Assembly: GCA_026826555.1 (NCBI GenBank)
Contig: JAKSZT010054003.1
Location: forward strand, 1,582,083 to 1,646,082
DNA length: 64,000 nucleotides
From: Tolypeutes matacus
Taxonomy: Eukaryota; Chordata; Mammalia; Cingulata; Chlamyphoridae
Direction: 5' to 3'
Shown: one piece after another, positions 10,854 to 21,865 of the stretch
Position numbering within the stretch: the stretch's first letter is position 1
How the letters are laid out: each line of letters begins with the position of its first letter
Translations under genes and position numbers: made by a program
The notes under the pieces: generated by a model
Databases searched by the model: none
What the model saw: only the letters and a program-made list of their open reading frames with translations
What the model was told of the DNA's origin: nothing

Positions 10854-13800
10854 TCAGGCAACGGTTCTCAGAAACTGCTCACTTTCCTCAGTTAAAATCG
10901 GTGAGGTCATATACTGTTCATCCTTCAATGCCTGGCTTGCTTCACTCAACATAAGATCTTCAAGATTCATCCACGTTATTCTCTCTGTTAGCACTTTATT
11001 CCTTCTTACAGCTGAGTAATATTCCATTTTATGTATGTACCACATTTTGCTTATCCATTCATCTGTTGATGGGCACTGGGGCTGATTCCAACTTTTGGCA
11101 ATGGTGAACAATGCCGCTATGAACATAGGTTTGCATATATCTGTTTGTGTCTTTGCTTTCAGTTCTTCTGGGTATATACCCAGCAGTGGAATTGCTGGAT
11201 CATACGGAGGATCTATCGTTAGTTTTCTGAGGAACCAACAAAGTGTCCTCCACAGTGGCTGGACAATTCCACAATCCCACCAGCAGTGGATGAGGGTTCC
11301 TATTCCTCCACATCCTCTCCAACACTTATAGTCTGCTGTTTTTTTAATAGTTGCCATTCCGATGGGTGAAAGATTGTATCTCATTGTAGTTTAGATTTGC
11401 ATTTCCCTGACAGCAAGCGATGTCGAGCATTTTTTTCATGTGCTTTTTAGGCATTTGTATTTCTTTCTTGGAGAAGTGTCTTTACAGGTCACTTGCCCAT
11501 TTTTTAAATGGGTTGTCTTTTTATTTTCAAGGTGTAGGATTTCTTTATATATGCAGGATATTAGGCTCTTATCAGATATATGGTGCCAAATATTTTCTCC
11601 TATTGGGTAGGCTGCCTTTTTATTTTCTTAATAATATCCTTGAGGTGCAGAAGTTTTTAATTTTGAGGAGATCCCATTTATCTATTTTTTCTCTTGCTGC
11701 TTGTGCTTTGGCTGTGAAGTTCATGAAACCATTTCCTATTACAAGGTCCTGTAGATGCTTCCCTCCATTATCCTCTAAGGTCTTTAAGGTTTTGGCTCTT
11801 ACATTTAGATTGATCCATCTTGAGTTGATTTTTGTATAAGGTGTAAGATGGTATTCTTCTCTCATTGTTTTGGATATGGATATCCAGTTTTCCAAGACCA
11901 CTTGTTAAAGAGGCCCTTCTCTCCCATATGAGTGGGCTCGGTAGCCTTGTCAAATATCAGATGACTGTATATGCGAGGAGCTGTATCAGAACTCTCAAAT
12001 CATTTCCATTGGTCCATAGGTCTATCATTGTGCCAATACCATGCACTTTTGATCACTGTAGCTTTGTAATATGTTTTAAAGTCCAGTAATGTGATACATC
12101 CAACATTATTTTTTTTTTAATATGTCTTTGGCAATTCGGGGCCTCTTACCTTTCCAAATATATTTTGTAGTTAGTTTTTCCAGTACCTTAAAATATATAG
12201 TGTTGATTTTTATTGGGATTGCAATAAATCTGTAGATTAGTTTGGGTAGGATAGACATCTTGATGATGTTTAGTCTTCCTATCCATGAACAGGGAATACT
12301 TTTCATTTATTTAAGTCTTCTTTGATTTCCTTTAAAAATGTTGTGTAGTTTTCTGTTTGTAAATCCTTTACATATTTAATTAAATTTATTCCTAGGTATT
12401 TGATTCTTTTGTTACTATTGTAAATGGCATTTTGCTCTTGATTTCCTCCTCCGATTGCTTGTTATTTGTGTACAGAAATGCTACTGATGTTTGAGCATTG
12501 ATCTTATAGTCTGCAACATTACTGAGATCTTTTTTAAGTTCTAGAAGCATTGTTGTAGATTTCTCTGGGCTTTCTATGTATAGGATAATGTTGTCTGCAA
12601 ATAATGAAATTTTTACTTCTTTTCCAATCTGGATGCCCTTTATATACTTTTCTTGCCTCAGTGCTTGAGCAATTAATACTAAGACAATGTTAAATAGGAG
12701 TGATGATAGTGGGCATCCTTTTCTTGTTTCCAATCTCAGAGGGAAGGCTTTTAGGATTTCACCATTGAAGATGATGTTAGCTTTGGGTATTTCATCTATA
12801 CACTTTATCATATTCAGAAAGTTTCCTTCTATTCCTGTCTTTTGCAGTGTTTTTATCAGGAAAGAGTGCTTTATTTTGTCAAATGCTTTTTCTGCATCTA
12901 TAGATATCATCATGTGATTTGTTCTTTCAGTTTGTTTATGTGATTTATTATATTGATTGATTTTCTTATATTGAACCATCCTTGCATACCCGAGATGAAA
13001 CCCACTTGGTGATGGTGTATAATCCTTTTGATATGTTGTTGAATGCAATTAGCAAGTATTTCATTGAGGATTTTAGCATATAGGTTCATTAGAGAAATTG
13101 GTTTGTAATTTTCCTTTCTAGTGGTATCTTTGTTTGGTTTTGGTATTAGGGTAATGGTGGCATCATAGAATGAATTAGGCAATATTCCTTCTTCTATTTT
13201 TTGGAAGAGCTTAAGCAGAATTGGTGTTAGCTCTTCCTGGAATGTTTGGTAGAATTCAGCTGTGAAGCCATCTGGTTTGGGCTCTTCATAGTTGGTAGGT
13301 TTTTGATGACTTAGTCTATCTCTTTACTTGTAATTGGACTGTTGAGTTCATCTATTTCTTCTTTCATCAATGTCGGCTGTTTGTGGGTTTCTAGAAACAT
13401 GTCCGTTTCCTCTAAATTGTCATTCTTGTTGGCATATAATTTTTCAAAGTATCCTCTTATGATATTCTTTATTTCTGTGGGGTCAGAAGTGATATCCACT
13501 TGCTCATTCCTTATTTTATGTATTTGCATCTGTTCTCTCTTTTTCTTTGTTAGTCTGGCTAAGGGTTTGTTAATTTTATTGATATTCTCGAAGAACCAGC
13601 TTTCGGTTTTATTTATTTTTTTCTAGTGCTTTCTTATTCTCTATTTCATTTAGTTCTGATTTAATCTTTGTTATTTCCTTCTTTCTACTTCCCTTAGGTT
13701 TAGTTTGTTGTTGTTTTCCAATTCCTCCAAGTGTGCAGTTAGGTCTTCAATTTTGGCTCTTTCTTCTTTTTTAATATATGTATTTATGGCTATGAACTTC

Positions 13801-14687
13801 CCTCTCAGGACACCTTTGGCTGCATCCCATAGGTTTTGATATGTTGTGTTGTTGTTTTCATTAGTTTCAAGGTAGTTACTGATTTCTTTTGAGATTTCCT
13901 CCTTGACCCACTGTTTGTCTAAGAGTGTGTTGTTTAACTTCTATATCCTTGTACCTAACCTGTTTCTCTGGCACCTACTGATTTTCAATTTCATTCCATT
14001 GTGATCAGAGAAATTACTTTGTATAGTCTCAATCTTTCTGAAATCATTGAGAGTTGCTCTGTGACCTAGCATGGTCTATCTTGGAGTATGATCCATGTGC
14101 ACTCGAGAAGAATGTAAATCCTGCTATATTTGGTGTATTGTTCTGTATGTGTCTATTAAGTCCAGGTCCTCTAATGTATTGTTGAGAGTGTTTGTTTCTT
14201 TATTGATTCTCTGTCTAGATGTTCAGTCTAATGATGATAATGGTGTATTAAAGTCCCCCGCTATAATTGTAGAGGCATTTATTTCTCTACTTAGCTTTTC
14301 CAGAGTTTGCCTCACATATTTTGAGGCTCCTCAATTAGGTGTGTAAATGTTTATGATTGCTCTCTCTTCTTGAGGGATTACTCCTTTTACTAATATATAG
14401 TGTCCACCTTTGTCTCTTACAATAGTTTTGCATTTAAAGTCTATTTTGTCTCATATTAGAATAGCTACTCCTGCCCTTTTTTGGCTATTGTTAGCTTGTA
14501 AAATGGTTTTCCAGCCATTCACTTTCAGCCTCCTTGAATCCCTGGGCCGAAGGTGGGTTTCTTGTAGACAGCATATAGATGGATCATATTTCTTTATCCA
14601 TTCTGCCAATCTGTGTCTCTTGATTGGTGAATTTAATCCATTAACATGCAGTGTTATTACTCACAACAAATTTCTTATTTCAGCCAT
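10854..14687 (-). pseudogene. L1-B ORF2 (decayed endonuclease-reverse transcriptase)
   Basis: ORF2p normally nicks target DNA and reverse-transcribes its own RNA. The start is ATG at 14,685-14,687, followed by frames matching the endonuclease ([18 protein letters not shown] near 14,640; a GDFNTPLSS-like motif near 14,270). Further on are the reverse transcriptase (12,392-13,048 and 12,910-13,182: [25 protein letters not shown], and LFADNIILY with the FADD motif changed to FADN) and the C-terminal cysteine segment ([18 protein letters not shown] near 11,300). The frame runs out at the stop 10,854-10,856. Many nonsense codons and frameshifts break it, and the altered FADD aspartate alone should abolish polymerase activity. 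Confidence 0.9.
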
Positions 14688-14739
14688 ATTTTCTTTGGAT
14701 TAATGTATGTCATATGTTGTTTTGTTTCCTTTTTTGTCT

Positions 14740-15442
14740 TTTTATTTGTTTTTAAACTCTCCTCCAACTCTCTGTCCCTTGATTTTTCCTTTCAACTTGT
14801 AGAACTTCCTTTAGTATTTCTTAAAGTGCCGGCTTCTTATTGATATACTCCCTTAATTTCTGTTTATCTGTGAATATTTTGAACTCTCCATCATTTTTGA
14901 ATGACAGTTTTTTGGATAGAGAATTCATGGCTGGAATTTTTTTCTTTTAGTACTTTGACTATGTCATACCACTGTCTTCTTGACTCCATGCTTTCAGATG
15001 AGAAATCAGCACTTAATCTTATTGTGCTCCCCTTGTATGTGATGGTTCTCTTTTCTCTTGGTGACTTGAGTATTTTCTTTTTGTCTTGAGCATTGGACAT
15101 TTTGACAAGTATATGTCTTGGAGTTGGCCTGTTAGGACTTATACTGTTTGGTGTGCACTATTTTCCCTGGATCTGCACATCCATCTCTCTCAATAGGGTT
15201 GGGAAGTGTTCAGCCATTATTTTCTTCAACACTCCTTTGGGTCCCTTTCCCTTCTCTTCTCCTTCTGGGATGGCCATAAGGTGTATGTTTGAGTCTTTTG
15301 TGTTGTCAGTAAATCCCTGTGTCCCTGTTAGATTTTTTCTATTTTTTTTCTTTCTGTTCAATTATTTGTTTGATTTCAGCTGTATTGTCTTCCACATCAC
15401 TAATTCTTTTTTTCTGCCTGTTCAAATCTGCTCTTATGTGAA
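14740..15442 (-). pseudogene. L1-B ORF1, 3' part
   Basis: The second portion of the L1-B RNA-binding protein gene, separated from its start (21,597-21,865) by L1-A. Frames 15,158-15,361 and 14,891-15,100 show the family signatures: NTKDSNIHLMAIPEGEEKGK, then SNAQDKKKILKSPREK, ITYKGSTIRLSADFSSE and RRQWYDIVKVLKEKN. It contains frameshifts and stops. The join to the 5' part is supported by GACTCTGGA at both edges. Confidence 0.85.
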
Positions 15443-15456
15443 TCCAGAGTCTTTTT
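15443..15456. repeat. Target-site duplication of L1-A, left copy
   Basis: TCCAGAGTCTTTTT, identical to 21,583-21,596. The repeat lies in L1-B ORF1, and removing L1-A with one copy restores colinearity with the related ORF1 at 63,099-63,407. Confidence 0.92.
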
Positions 15457-15463
15457 TTTTTTT

Positions 15464-15577
15464 CAACTTTATTTTGTATATTTAATAATTGAAAACATAA
15501 GCAATTAAAAACTAAAAAGTAAACACAGATGAATAAATATATAAATTTCTCAATTAAATGTAATGGATACATGTAAA
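15464..15577 (-). mobile_element. Putative 3' transduction carried by L1-A
   Basis: 114 nt between two A-tracts at the 3' end of L1-A, both inside the target-site duplication. On the sense strand it starts TTTACATGTATCC and ends ATACAAAATAAAGTTG before the terminal A-run, so a canonical AATAAA lies unusually close (5 nt) to the tail. The known mechanism is read-through past a weak L1 signal to a downstream one. The alternative is that the A17 tract is simply internal to this family's 3' UTR. Confidence 0.55.
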
Positions 15578-15629
15578 TTTTTTTTTTTTTTTTTGTGAAT
15601 CAAACAATATATTACACAATATATTTGGT

Positions 15630-18600
15630 TCATATTAATGCATTCATACAGTATTTGTCATTTTGTGTCTGGTTTGCTTCACTCAACATAATGTCCTCCA
15701 GGTTCATCCATGTTGCCATATGCTTTATGACTTCATTTCTTCTTACAGCTGCATAATATTCCATCGTGTGAATAGACCACAGTTTGTTTATCCATTCATC
15801 TGTTGATGGACACCTGGGTTGTTTCCAACTTTTTGCAATGGTGAATAATGTGGCTATGAACATCGGTGTGCAGATGTCTGTTCATGTCACTGCTCTCAGT
15901 TCTTCTGGGTATATACCCAGTAGTGGTATTGCAGGGTCACATGGCAAGTCTATATTCAACTTCTTTAGGAACTGCCAAACAGTCCTCCATAGTGGTTGTA
16001 CCATCCTGCATTCCCACCAGCAGTGAAGAAGTGTTCCTATCTCTCCACATCCTCTCCAACACTTGTAGTTCTCTGTCTTTTTCATAGTGGCCATTCTGAT
16101 AGGTGTGAAATGATATCTCATTATAGTTTTGATTTGCATTTCCTTAATCATGAGTGATGTTGAGCATTTTTTCATGTGTTTTTTTGCCATTTGTATTTCT
16201 TATTTGGAGAAATGTCTATTCAAGTCTTTGGCCCATTTTTTAATTGGGTCATTTGTCTTTTTATTGTTGAGTTGTAACATCTCTTTATGTATCCTGGATA
16301 TTAAACCCTTATCAGATATGTGATTTCCAAATATTTTTTCCCATTGAATTGGCTGCCTTTTCACCCTTCTGACAAATTCCTCTGAGGTGCAAAAGTGTTT
16401 AATTTTGAGGAGGCCCCATTTATCTAATTTTTCTTTTGTTGCACGTGCTTTGGGTGTGAGGTCCAAGAAACCACCACCTACTACAAGGTCTTGAAGATGT
16501 TTCGCTACATTTTCTTACAGTAGTTTTATGGTCCTGGCTTTTATATTTAGATCTTTGATCCATTTTGAGTTGATTCTTGTATAGGGGGTGAGATAGGGGT
16601 CCTCTTTCATTCTTTTGGTTATAGATATCCAGTTCTCCCAACACCATTTGTTGAAGAGACTGTTTTTTCCCATCAGCGTGGCCTTGGTAGGTTTGTCAAA
16701 AACCAGTTGACTGTATAGGTGAGAGTTTATTTCTGGATTCTCAATTCTATTCCACTGATCGATATGTCTATCTTTATGCCAGTACCATGCTGTTTTGACC
16801 ACTGTAGCTTTGTAATATGTTTCAAGGTCAGGCAGTGAAATTCCTCCCACATTGCTCTTCTTTTTTAGAATACTTTTGGCTATTTGGGTGCACTTACCCT
16901 TCCAAATGAATTTGGTAATTGCCTTCTCTAATTCTGTAAAGTAAGCTGTTGGGATTTTGATTGGTATTGCATTGAATCTATAAATCAGTTTGGGCAAGAT
17001 TGACATTTTCATGATATTTATTCTTCCAATCCATGAACACAGAATGTCTTTCCATTTGTTTAGGTCTTTTAAAATTTCTTTTAGCATTGTTTTGTAGTTT
17101 TCTGCATATAGGTCCTGTACTTCTTTGGTTAAATTAACTCCTAGGTATTTGAGTCTTTTTGTTGCTATTGAAAATGGAATTTTCCTCCTGATTTCCTCCT
17201 CAGATTGTTCAGTACTAGTGTACAAAAACATTACTGATTTTTGCATGTTGATCTTATATCCTGCCATTTTGCTGAACTCATTTATTAGTTCAAGTAGCTT
17301 TGTTGTGGATACTTCAGGATTTTCTAAATACAGGATCATGTCATCCGCAAACAGTGAGAGTTTTACTTCCTCTTTTCCTATTTGGATGCCTTTAATTTTT
17401 TTGTCTTGTCTAATTGCCCTAGCTAGAACTTCTAGTACAATGTTGAATAACAATGGTGACAGTGGGCATCCTTGTCTTGTTCCTGATCTTAGGAGGAAAG
17501 CTTTCAACCTTTCCCCATTGAGTATGATGTTGGCTGTGGGTTTTTCATATATGCTTTTTATCATATTGAGGAATTTTCCTTTTATTCCTATCTTTTGAAG
17601 TATTTTTATCAAAAAAGGATGTTGGATTTTGTCAAATGCCTTTTCTGCATCTATTGAGATGATCATGTGTTTTTTTTCCTTCAATTTGTTAATGTGGTGT
17701 ATTACATTGATTGATTTTCTTATGTTGAACCAGCCTTGCATACCAGGAATGAATCTCATTTGGTCGTGATGTATAAGTCTTTTGATATGCTGTTGGATTC
17801 GATTTGCAAGTATTTCGTTGAGAATTTTTGCATTTATGTTCATGAGTGAGATTGGTCTGTAATTTTCTTTTCTTGTGGAATCTTTATCTGGCTTTGGTAT
17901 TAGGGTGATGTTGGCTTCATAAAATGTGTTGGGTAATTTTCCCTCCTCTTCAATTTTTTGGAAGAGTTTAAACAGGATTGGTGTTAATTCTTTTAGAAAT
18001 GCTTGGCAGAACTCACCTGTGAAGCCATCTGGTCCTGGACTTTTCTTTGCTGGGAGATTTTTGATGACGGATTCAATCTCCTTAATTGTGATTGGTTTGT
18101 TAAGTTCTTGTATTTCTTGTTGTGTCAGTGTAGGTTGGTTATGAGTTTCTAGAACTTTGTCCATTTCATCCAGGTTGTCTAGTTTGTTGGTGTATAGTTT
18201 CTCATAATATCCTCTTATGATTCTTTTTATTTCTGTGAGGTCATTTGTAATTTCCCCCCTTTCATTTCTGATTGCATTTATTTGCATCTTCTCTCTTTTT
18301 TTCTTTGTTAGTCTAGTGAGGGGTTTGTCAATTTTATTGATCTTCTCAAAGAATCAGCATTTGATTTTGTTGATTTTCTCTATTGCTTTTTTGTTCTCAT
18401 TTTCATTTATTTCTGCTCTAATCTTTATTATTTCTTTCCTTCTTTTTGCTTTGGGATTGGTTTGCTGTTCTTTTTCTAGTTTCTCAAGTTGTTCAGTTAA
18501 ATCTTTTAGTTTAGCTCTTTCTTGTTTCTTAATATAGGCATTTAGAGCTATAAATTTCCCTCTCAAGACTGCCTTTGCTGTATCCCATACGTTTTGATAT

Positions 18601-19448
18601 GTTGTGTTCTCATTTTCATTTGTCTCAATATATTTACTGATTTCACTTGCAATTTCTGCTTTGACCCACCGAATATTTAGGAGTGTGTTGTTCAGTCTCC
18701 ACACATTTGCAAATTTCCTTTTTTCCTGTCTGTTATTGATTTCTAGTTTCATTCCATTATGATCTGAGAAAGTGCTTTGTATAATTTCAATCTTTTTATA
18801 TTTATTGAGAGCTGTATTGTGACCTAACATGTGGTCTATCCTGGAGAAAGATCCATGGGCACTTGAGAAGAATGTATAATCCGCTGAGTTTGGATGCAGT
18901 GTTCTGTATATGTCTGTTAGGTCTAACTTGTTTATCATATTGTTCAAGTTCTCTGTTGCCTTGTTGATCTTCTCTCTAGTTGTTCTATCTAATGATGTGA
19001 GAGGGGTGTTGAAGTCCCCAAAGATTATTGTAGAAATTTCTATTTCTCCCTTCAGTTTTGCCAGAGTTTGTCTCATATATTTTGGGGCACCCTGGTTAGG
19101 TGCATAGATATTTATCACTGTTATATCTTCCTGGAGGATCATCCTTTTTATTACTATATAATGGCCTTCTGCATCTCTTATCACTTTTTTGCATTTGAAG
19201 TCTGTTTTGTCTGATATTAGTATAGCTATCCCTGCTCTTTTCTGTTTACTATTCACATGGAGTATCTTTTCCCAACCTTTTACTTTCAGCCGGCTTGTAT
19301 CCTTGTGTCTGAGGTGAGTTTCTTGTAAGCAGCGTATGGATGGCTCATGTTTTTTTATCCATTCTGTCAGCCTGCATCTTTTGATTGGGGAATTTAATCC
19401 ATTCACATTCAATGATATTACTGAAAATGCACTATTTATTTCCTCCAT
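15630..19448 (-). pseudogene. L1-A ORF2 (endonuclease-reverse transcriptase, four nonsense codons)
   Basis: One uninterrupted reading phase of 1,272 codons plus stop, the normal ORF2p length, with in-frame stops at 18,354-18,356 (Trp to TGA), 16,515-16,517, 16,200-16,202 and 15,882-15,884 and no frameshift. The endonuclease has N in [10 protein letters not shown] in CLQETH, D and N in FGDFNTPL, D in SRIDHMLG and H in SDHNG. The reverse transcriptase has [27 protein letters not shown] and [10 protein letters not shown]. The C-terminal Cys/His segment [18 protein letters not shown] is intact. The first stop truncates the protein after the endonuclease region, so no full ORF2p is expected. Confidence 0.95.
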
Positions 19449-19541
19449 TTTATTCTTTGGTTTTCATATGTCATCTTATTTTTGTCTCTCTTTTTACTCT
19501 TTTGGTTATCCTTTCTGCTTTTCTTTCTTCTATACTCTCCT

Positions 19542-20519
19542 TCAAGCCTCTCTCTCCTGTCTTTTTCTTTCAGGTTCTAAGGCTTCCTTTAATATTTCCT
19601 GCAAAGGTGGATTCTTTTTTGCAAACTCTCTTAGCCTCTGTTTGTTTGTGAATACTTTATATTCACCTTCATATTTGAAGGACAGTTTTGCTGGATAAAG
19701 AATTCTTGGCTGGCAGTTTTTCTCTTTCAGTTTCCTAATTGTATCATACCACTGTCTTCTCACCTCCATGGTTTCTGAAGAGAAATCTGCACAAAGTCTT
19801 ATTAGACATCCTTTGTACGGGATCGTCTGCTTCTCTCTTGCTGCTCTGAGAATTTTCTCTTTATCTTTTACATTTGACATTCTGAATAATATGTGTCTCT
19901 GCATAGGTCTATTTGGATTTATTCTTATTGGGGTACGGTGTGCTTCTTGGACATGTAAGTTCATTTCTTTCATGAGAGTTGGGAAATTTTCAGCTATTAT
20001 TTCCTCAAATACTCTTTCTGCCCCTTTTCCTTTCTCTTCTCCTTCTGGAACTCCAATGACACGTATGTTCTTGCGTTTTGTGTTGTCATTCAACTCTCTG
20101 AGCCCCTGCTCAATTTTTTCCATTCTTTTCTCTCTCTGTTCTTTTCTCTCTTCTATTTTAGCTGCTCTGTCTTCAGTATCACTTATTCTTTCTTCTATCA
20201 TTTCGAGTCTGCTGTTGTATGCTTCAAATGTATTTTTTACTTCACCTATTGTGTCTTTCATTCCCATGAACTCCGTTACTTTTCTGTTCATGATTTCAAA
20301 TTCTTCTTTACGTTCGTGCAATGACTTCTTGATGCCATTGATCTCTTTAACTATATTCTCTTTCATCTCATTAATTTGATTTTGGAAATGTGTGCTCATC
20401 TCACTGATTAGTTCTCTCAAATGCTGCATCTCTTCTGGGACTTTGCTGAATTCCTTTTCTTGGGCCATGTCTTCTATTTTCTTAGTATGGCCCGTAATTT
20501 TTTGCTGGTGCTTAGGCAT
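19542..20519 (-). CDS. L1-A ORF1p, intact 325 aa RNA-binding chaperone
   Basis: ORF1p coats L1 RNA as trimers and is needed for retrotransposition. The start MPKHQQKITGHTKK is shared with the ORF1 remnants at 48,772 and 63,044. Residues about 20-145 are heptad-rich and Lys/Glu-rich, the coiled coil (ISDTEDRAAKIEERKEQREK). About 150-245 is the RRM-like part (KNIRVIGVPEGEEKGKGAER, then FPTLMKEMNLHVQEAHRTP and RHILFRMSNVKDKEKILRAA). About 250-320 is the C-terminal domain (IRLCADFSSETMEVRRQWYD, ILYPAKLSFKYEGEYKVF, FAKKNPPLQEILKEAL). Length and all domains are normal for the family. Whether it is expressed is unknown. Confidence 0.93.
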   Translation of the reverse strand: MPKHQQKITGHTKKIEDMAQEKEFSKVPEEMQHLRELISEMSTHFQNQINEMKENIVKEINGIKKSLHERKEEFEIMNRKVTEFMGMKDTIGEVKNTFEAYNSRLEMIEERISDTEDRAAKIEERKEQREKRMEKIEQGLRELNDNTKRKNIRVIGVPEGEEKGKGAERVFEEIIAENFPTLMKEMNLHVQEAHRTPIRINPNRPMQRHILFRMSNVKDKEKILRAAREKQTIPYKGCLIRLCADFSSETMEVRRQWYDTIRKLKEKNCQPRILYPAKLSFKYEGEYKVFTNKQRLREFAKKNPPLQEILKEALEPERKRQEREA

Positions 20520-21582
20520 CTGGTTAGTTTGTATTTTACTTAGATGCTCTATCTCTTTCTCTTTTATGGGGTTTTAGTGGCAGGAGGCTGTGAGTTACCA
20601 CCGCTCTTTGATTTTTGGCTCAACCTTGATTGTTAGGATTGTTCTGCTGATTGCTCAAAAATGGGCACTGGACCCAGTAATTGGTTGTAGAGTCGTTTCC
20701 TAGGGCCTTGTGCAGGGAGGCTATAGAGGCCAGGAAAAGCCTCTCTTACTTATTAATTTTTTTATGTGCACTTCCTTGGTCTGCCAGGAGATGGCGCTTG
20801 TTGGCATCTGTCAATTCAATGCCTGGTCGGAGTGTATTTGTTGTGACACAGACCAGACCAATGTGATAGAGCTTCCCGTCTGGGGGCTAAGAGCCCTGTG
20901 ATTCAAACTTTCTGAGACAGTTCTGCAGACTTCTCTCGTAGTGCCCCCCTTTTCCCAGCTAGGAAATATTCTCAACAATCAGTCCCTGTTAGTAGAGGAT
21001 GAGATTGGCGGTTTGTATATCTTTAGCCCCTTGCAGGCTCCAAGGCAAACAATGGTGCAGCCCCACCCAGCCTGGAAGGGCTCTCGGGACAGGGCAGACC
21101 AAACCTGGGAATCTAAAGTAGGGTCAGCCCCAGGCTCTCTCTCCCCTCTCCCGTGGTGTCCTCAACAATTAGTCCAGGCTAGAAGAGAGGGAGGTTGCAA
21201 GGGTCAGATTTCTCTAGTCCTTTCTAGGTTCCCAGGGCAAACCACCGTGTGGAAGGGTCCATGGGGCTCTGCAGCCCAAATGTCAGGTCAGAACCTGAGG
21301 CAGCCTAAGGCTGTGTCCCTCTCTCTCCCCTTACCAGAAGTGGCAGATCCCTGAAGCCCCCCTTTGTCTGTGGTCGCTGGCCCAGAGGCCCGAGAGCTCT
21401 GAAGAGTGTGGGGGAGGGTGCTGGCAGCAGCAGAAGCTGCTACTTGCAACTCACAGTTCTGTAGTCGCGATTTCCCTCTTCTGTCCCTCTCTCCTCTGGG
21501 TGGTGTGCAGCCTTCACCTGCTGTCCTAAACCCTAGAAGATCCTTTTCGGGGCTGTTTCAGCTTGTCCTCTAGCTATTTTTC
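20520..21582 (-). promoter_or_regulatory. L1-A 5' UTR / presumptive internal promoter
   Basis: 1,063 nt upstream of the ORF1 start, clearly more G+C-rich than the ORFs and with several CpGs, as expected for an L1 internal Pol II promoter. It begins exactly at the target-site duplication (21,583), so the copy is full length. No AAGATGGC-type start is visible, unlike L1-B. Promoter function is inferred from position only. Confidence 0.7.
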
Positions 21583-21596
21583 TCCAGAGTCTTTTT
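21583..21596. repeat. Target-site duplication of L1-A, right copy
   Basis: TCCAGAGTCTTTTT, identical to 15,443-15,456. The following TT..GATTTCTTGG continues L1-B ORF1. Confidence 0.92.
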
Positions 21597-21865
21597 GATT
21601 TCTTGGATTGTGCCATTGATTAACATCATATCCATTATCTTTTAGTGTATGTTTACAATTTCTTCACTTTGTTCTCCCAGTGTCTTCTTTATATCCTTAA
21701 TCCCTTCCTTCACTTCATTAAGTTGGTTCATGATATTTGTTTGGGTATATTTGTTTAGTTGTTCAATGTTCGGCATCTCTTCCTGGTTTTTAATTTGTTC
21801 ATTGGACTGGTCCATGTCTTCCTGTTTCTCAGTGTGGTTTGTAATTTTTGGTGCCCTCGAGTCAT
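21597..21865 (-). pseudogene. L1-B ORF1, 5' part
   Basis: The start at 21,865 (MTRGHQKLQT) is followed by sequence colinear with 63,044-63,330: a QEDM...QSNEQIKNQE-like stretch, then the start of the coiled coil, then ATCCAAGAAATCAAAAAGAC. It breaks at the L1-A insertion and resumes at 15,442. Stops are present. Confidence 0.82.

Larger units (their letters stand above)
15457..21582 (-). mobile_element. L1-A: young full-length L1 nested in L1-B
   Basis: Minus-strand LINE-1 of 6.1 kb with a 14-bp target-site duplication. In sense order: 5' UTR 21,582-20,520 (1,063 nt), intact ORF1 20,519-19,542, a 93-nt spacer, ORF2 19,448-15,630, a 35-nt 3' UTR, a first A17 tract at 15,594-15,578, 114 nt of extra sequence with AATAAA, and a second A-tract at 15,463-15,452. 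Nesting in L1-B and the small number of disabling changes make it the youngest element here. The 5' end begins GAAAAATAGCTAGAGGACAA and lacks the AAGATGGC start of L1-B. Confidence 0.93.

Noticed and set aside
19768..20379. 203-codon plus-strand frame
   Set aside because: Exactly antisense to the L1-A ORF1. Hydrophobic Ser/Leu/Phe composition is the mirror of a Lys/Glu-rich coiled coil.
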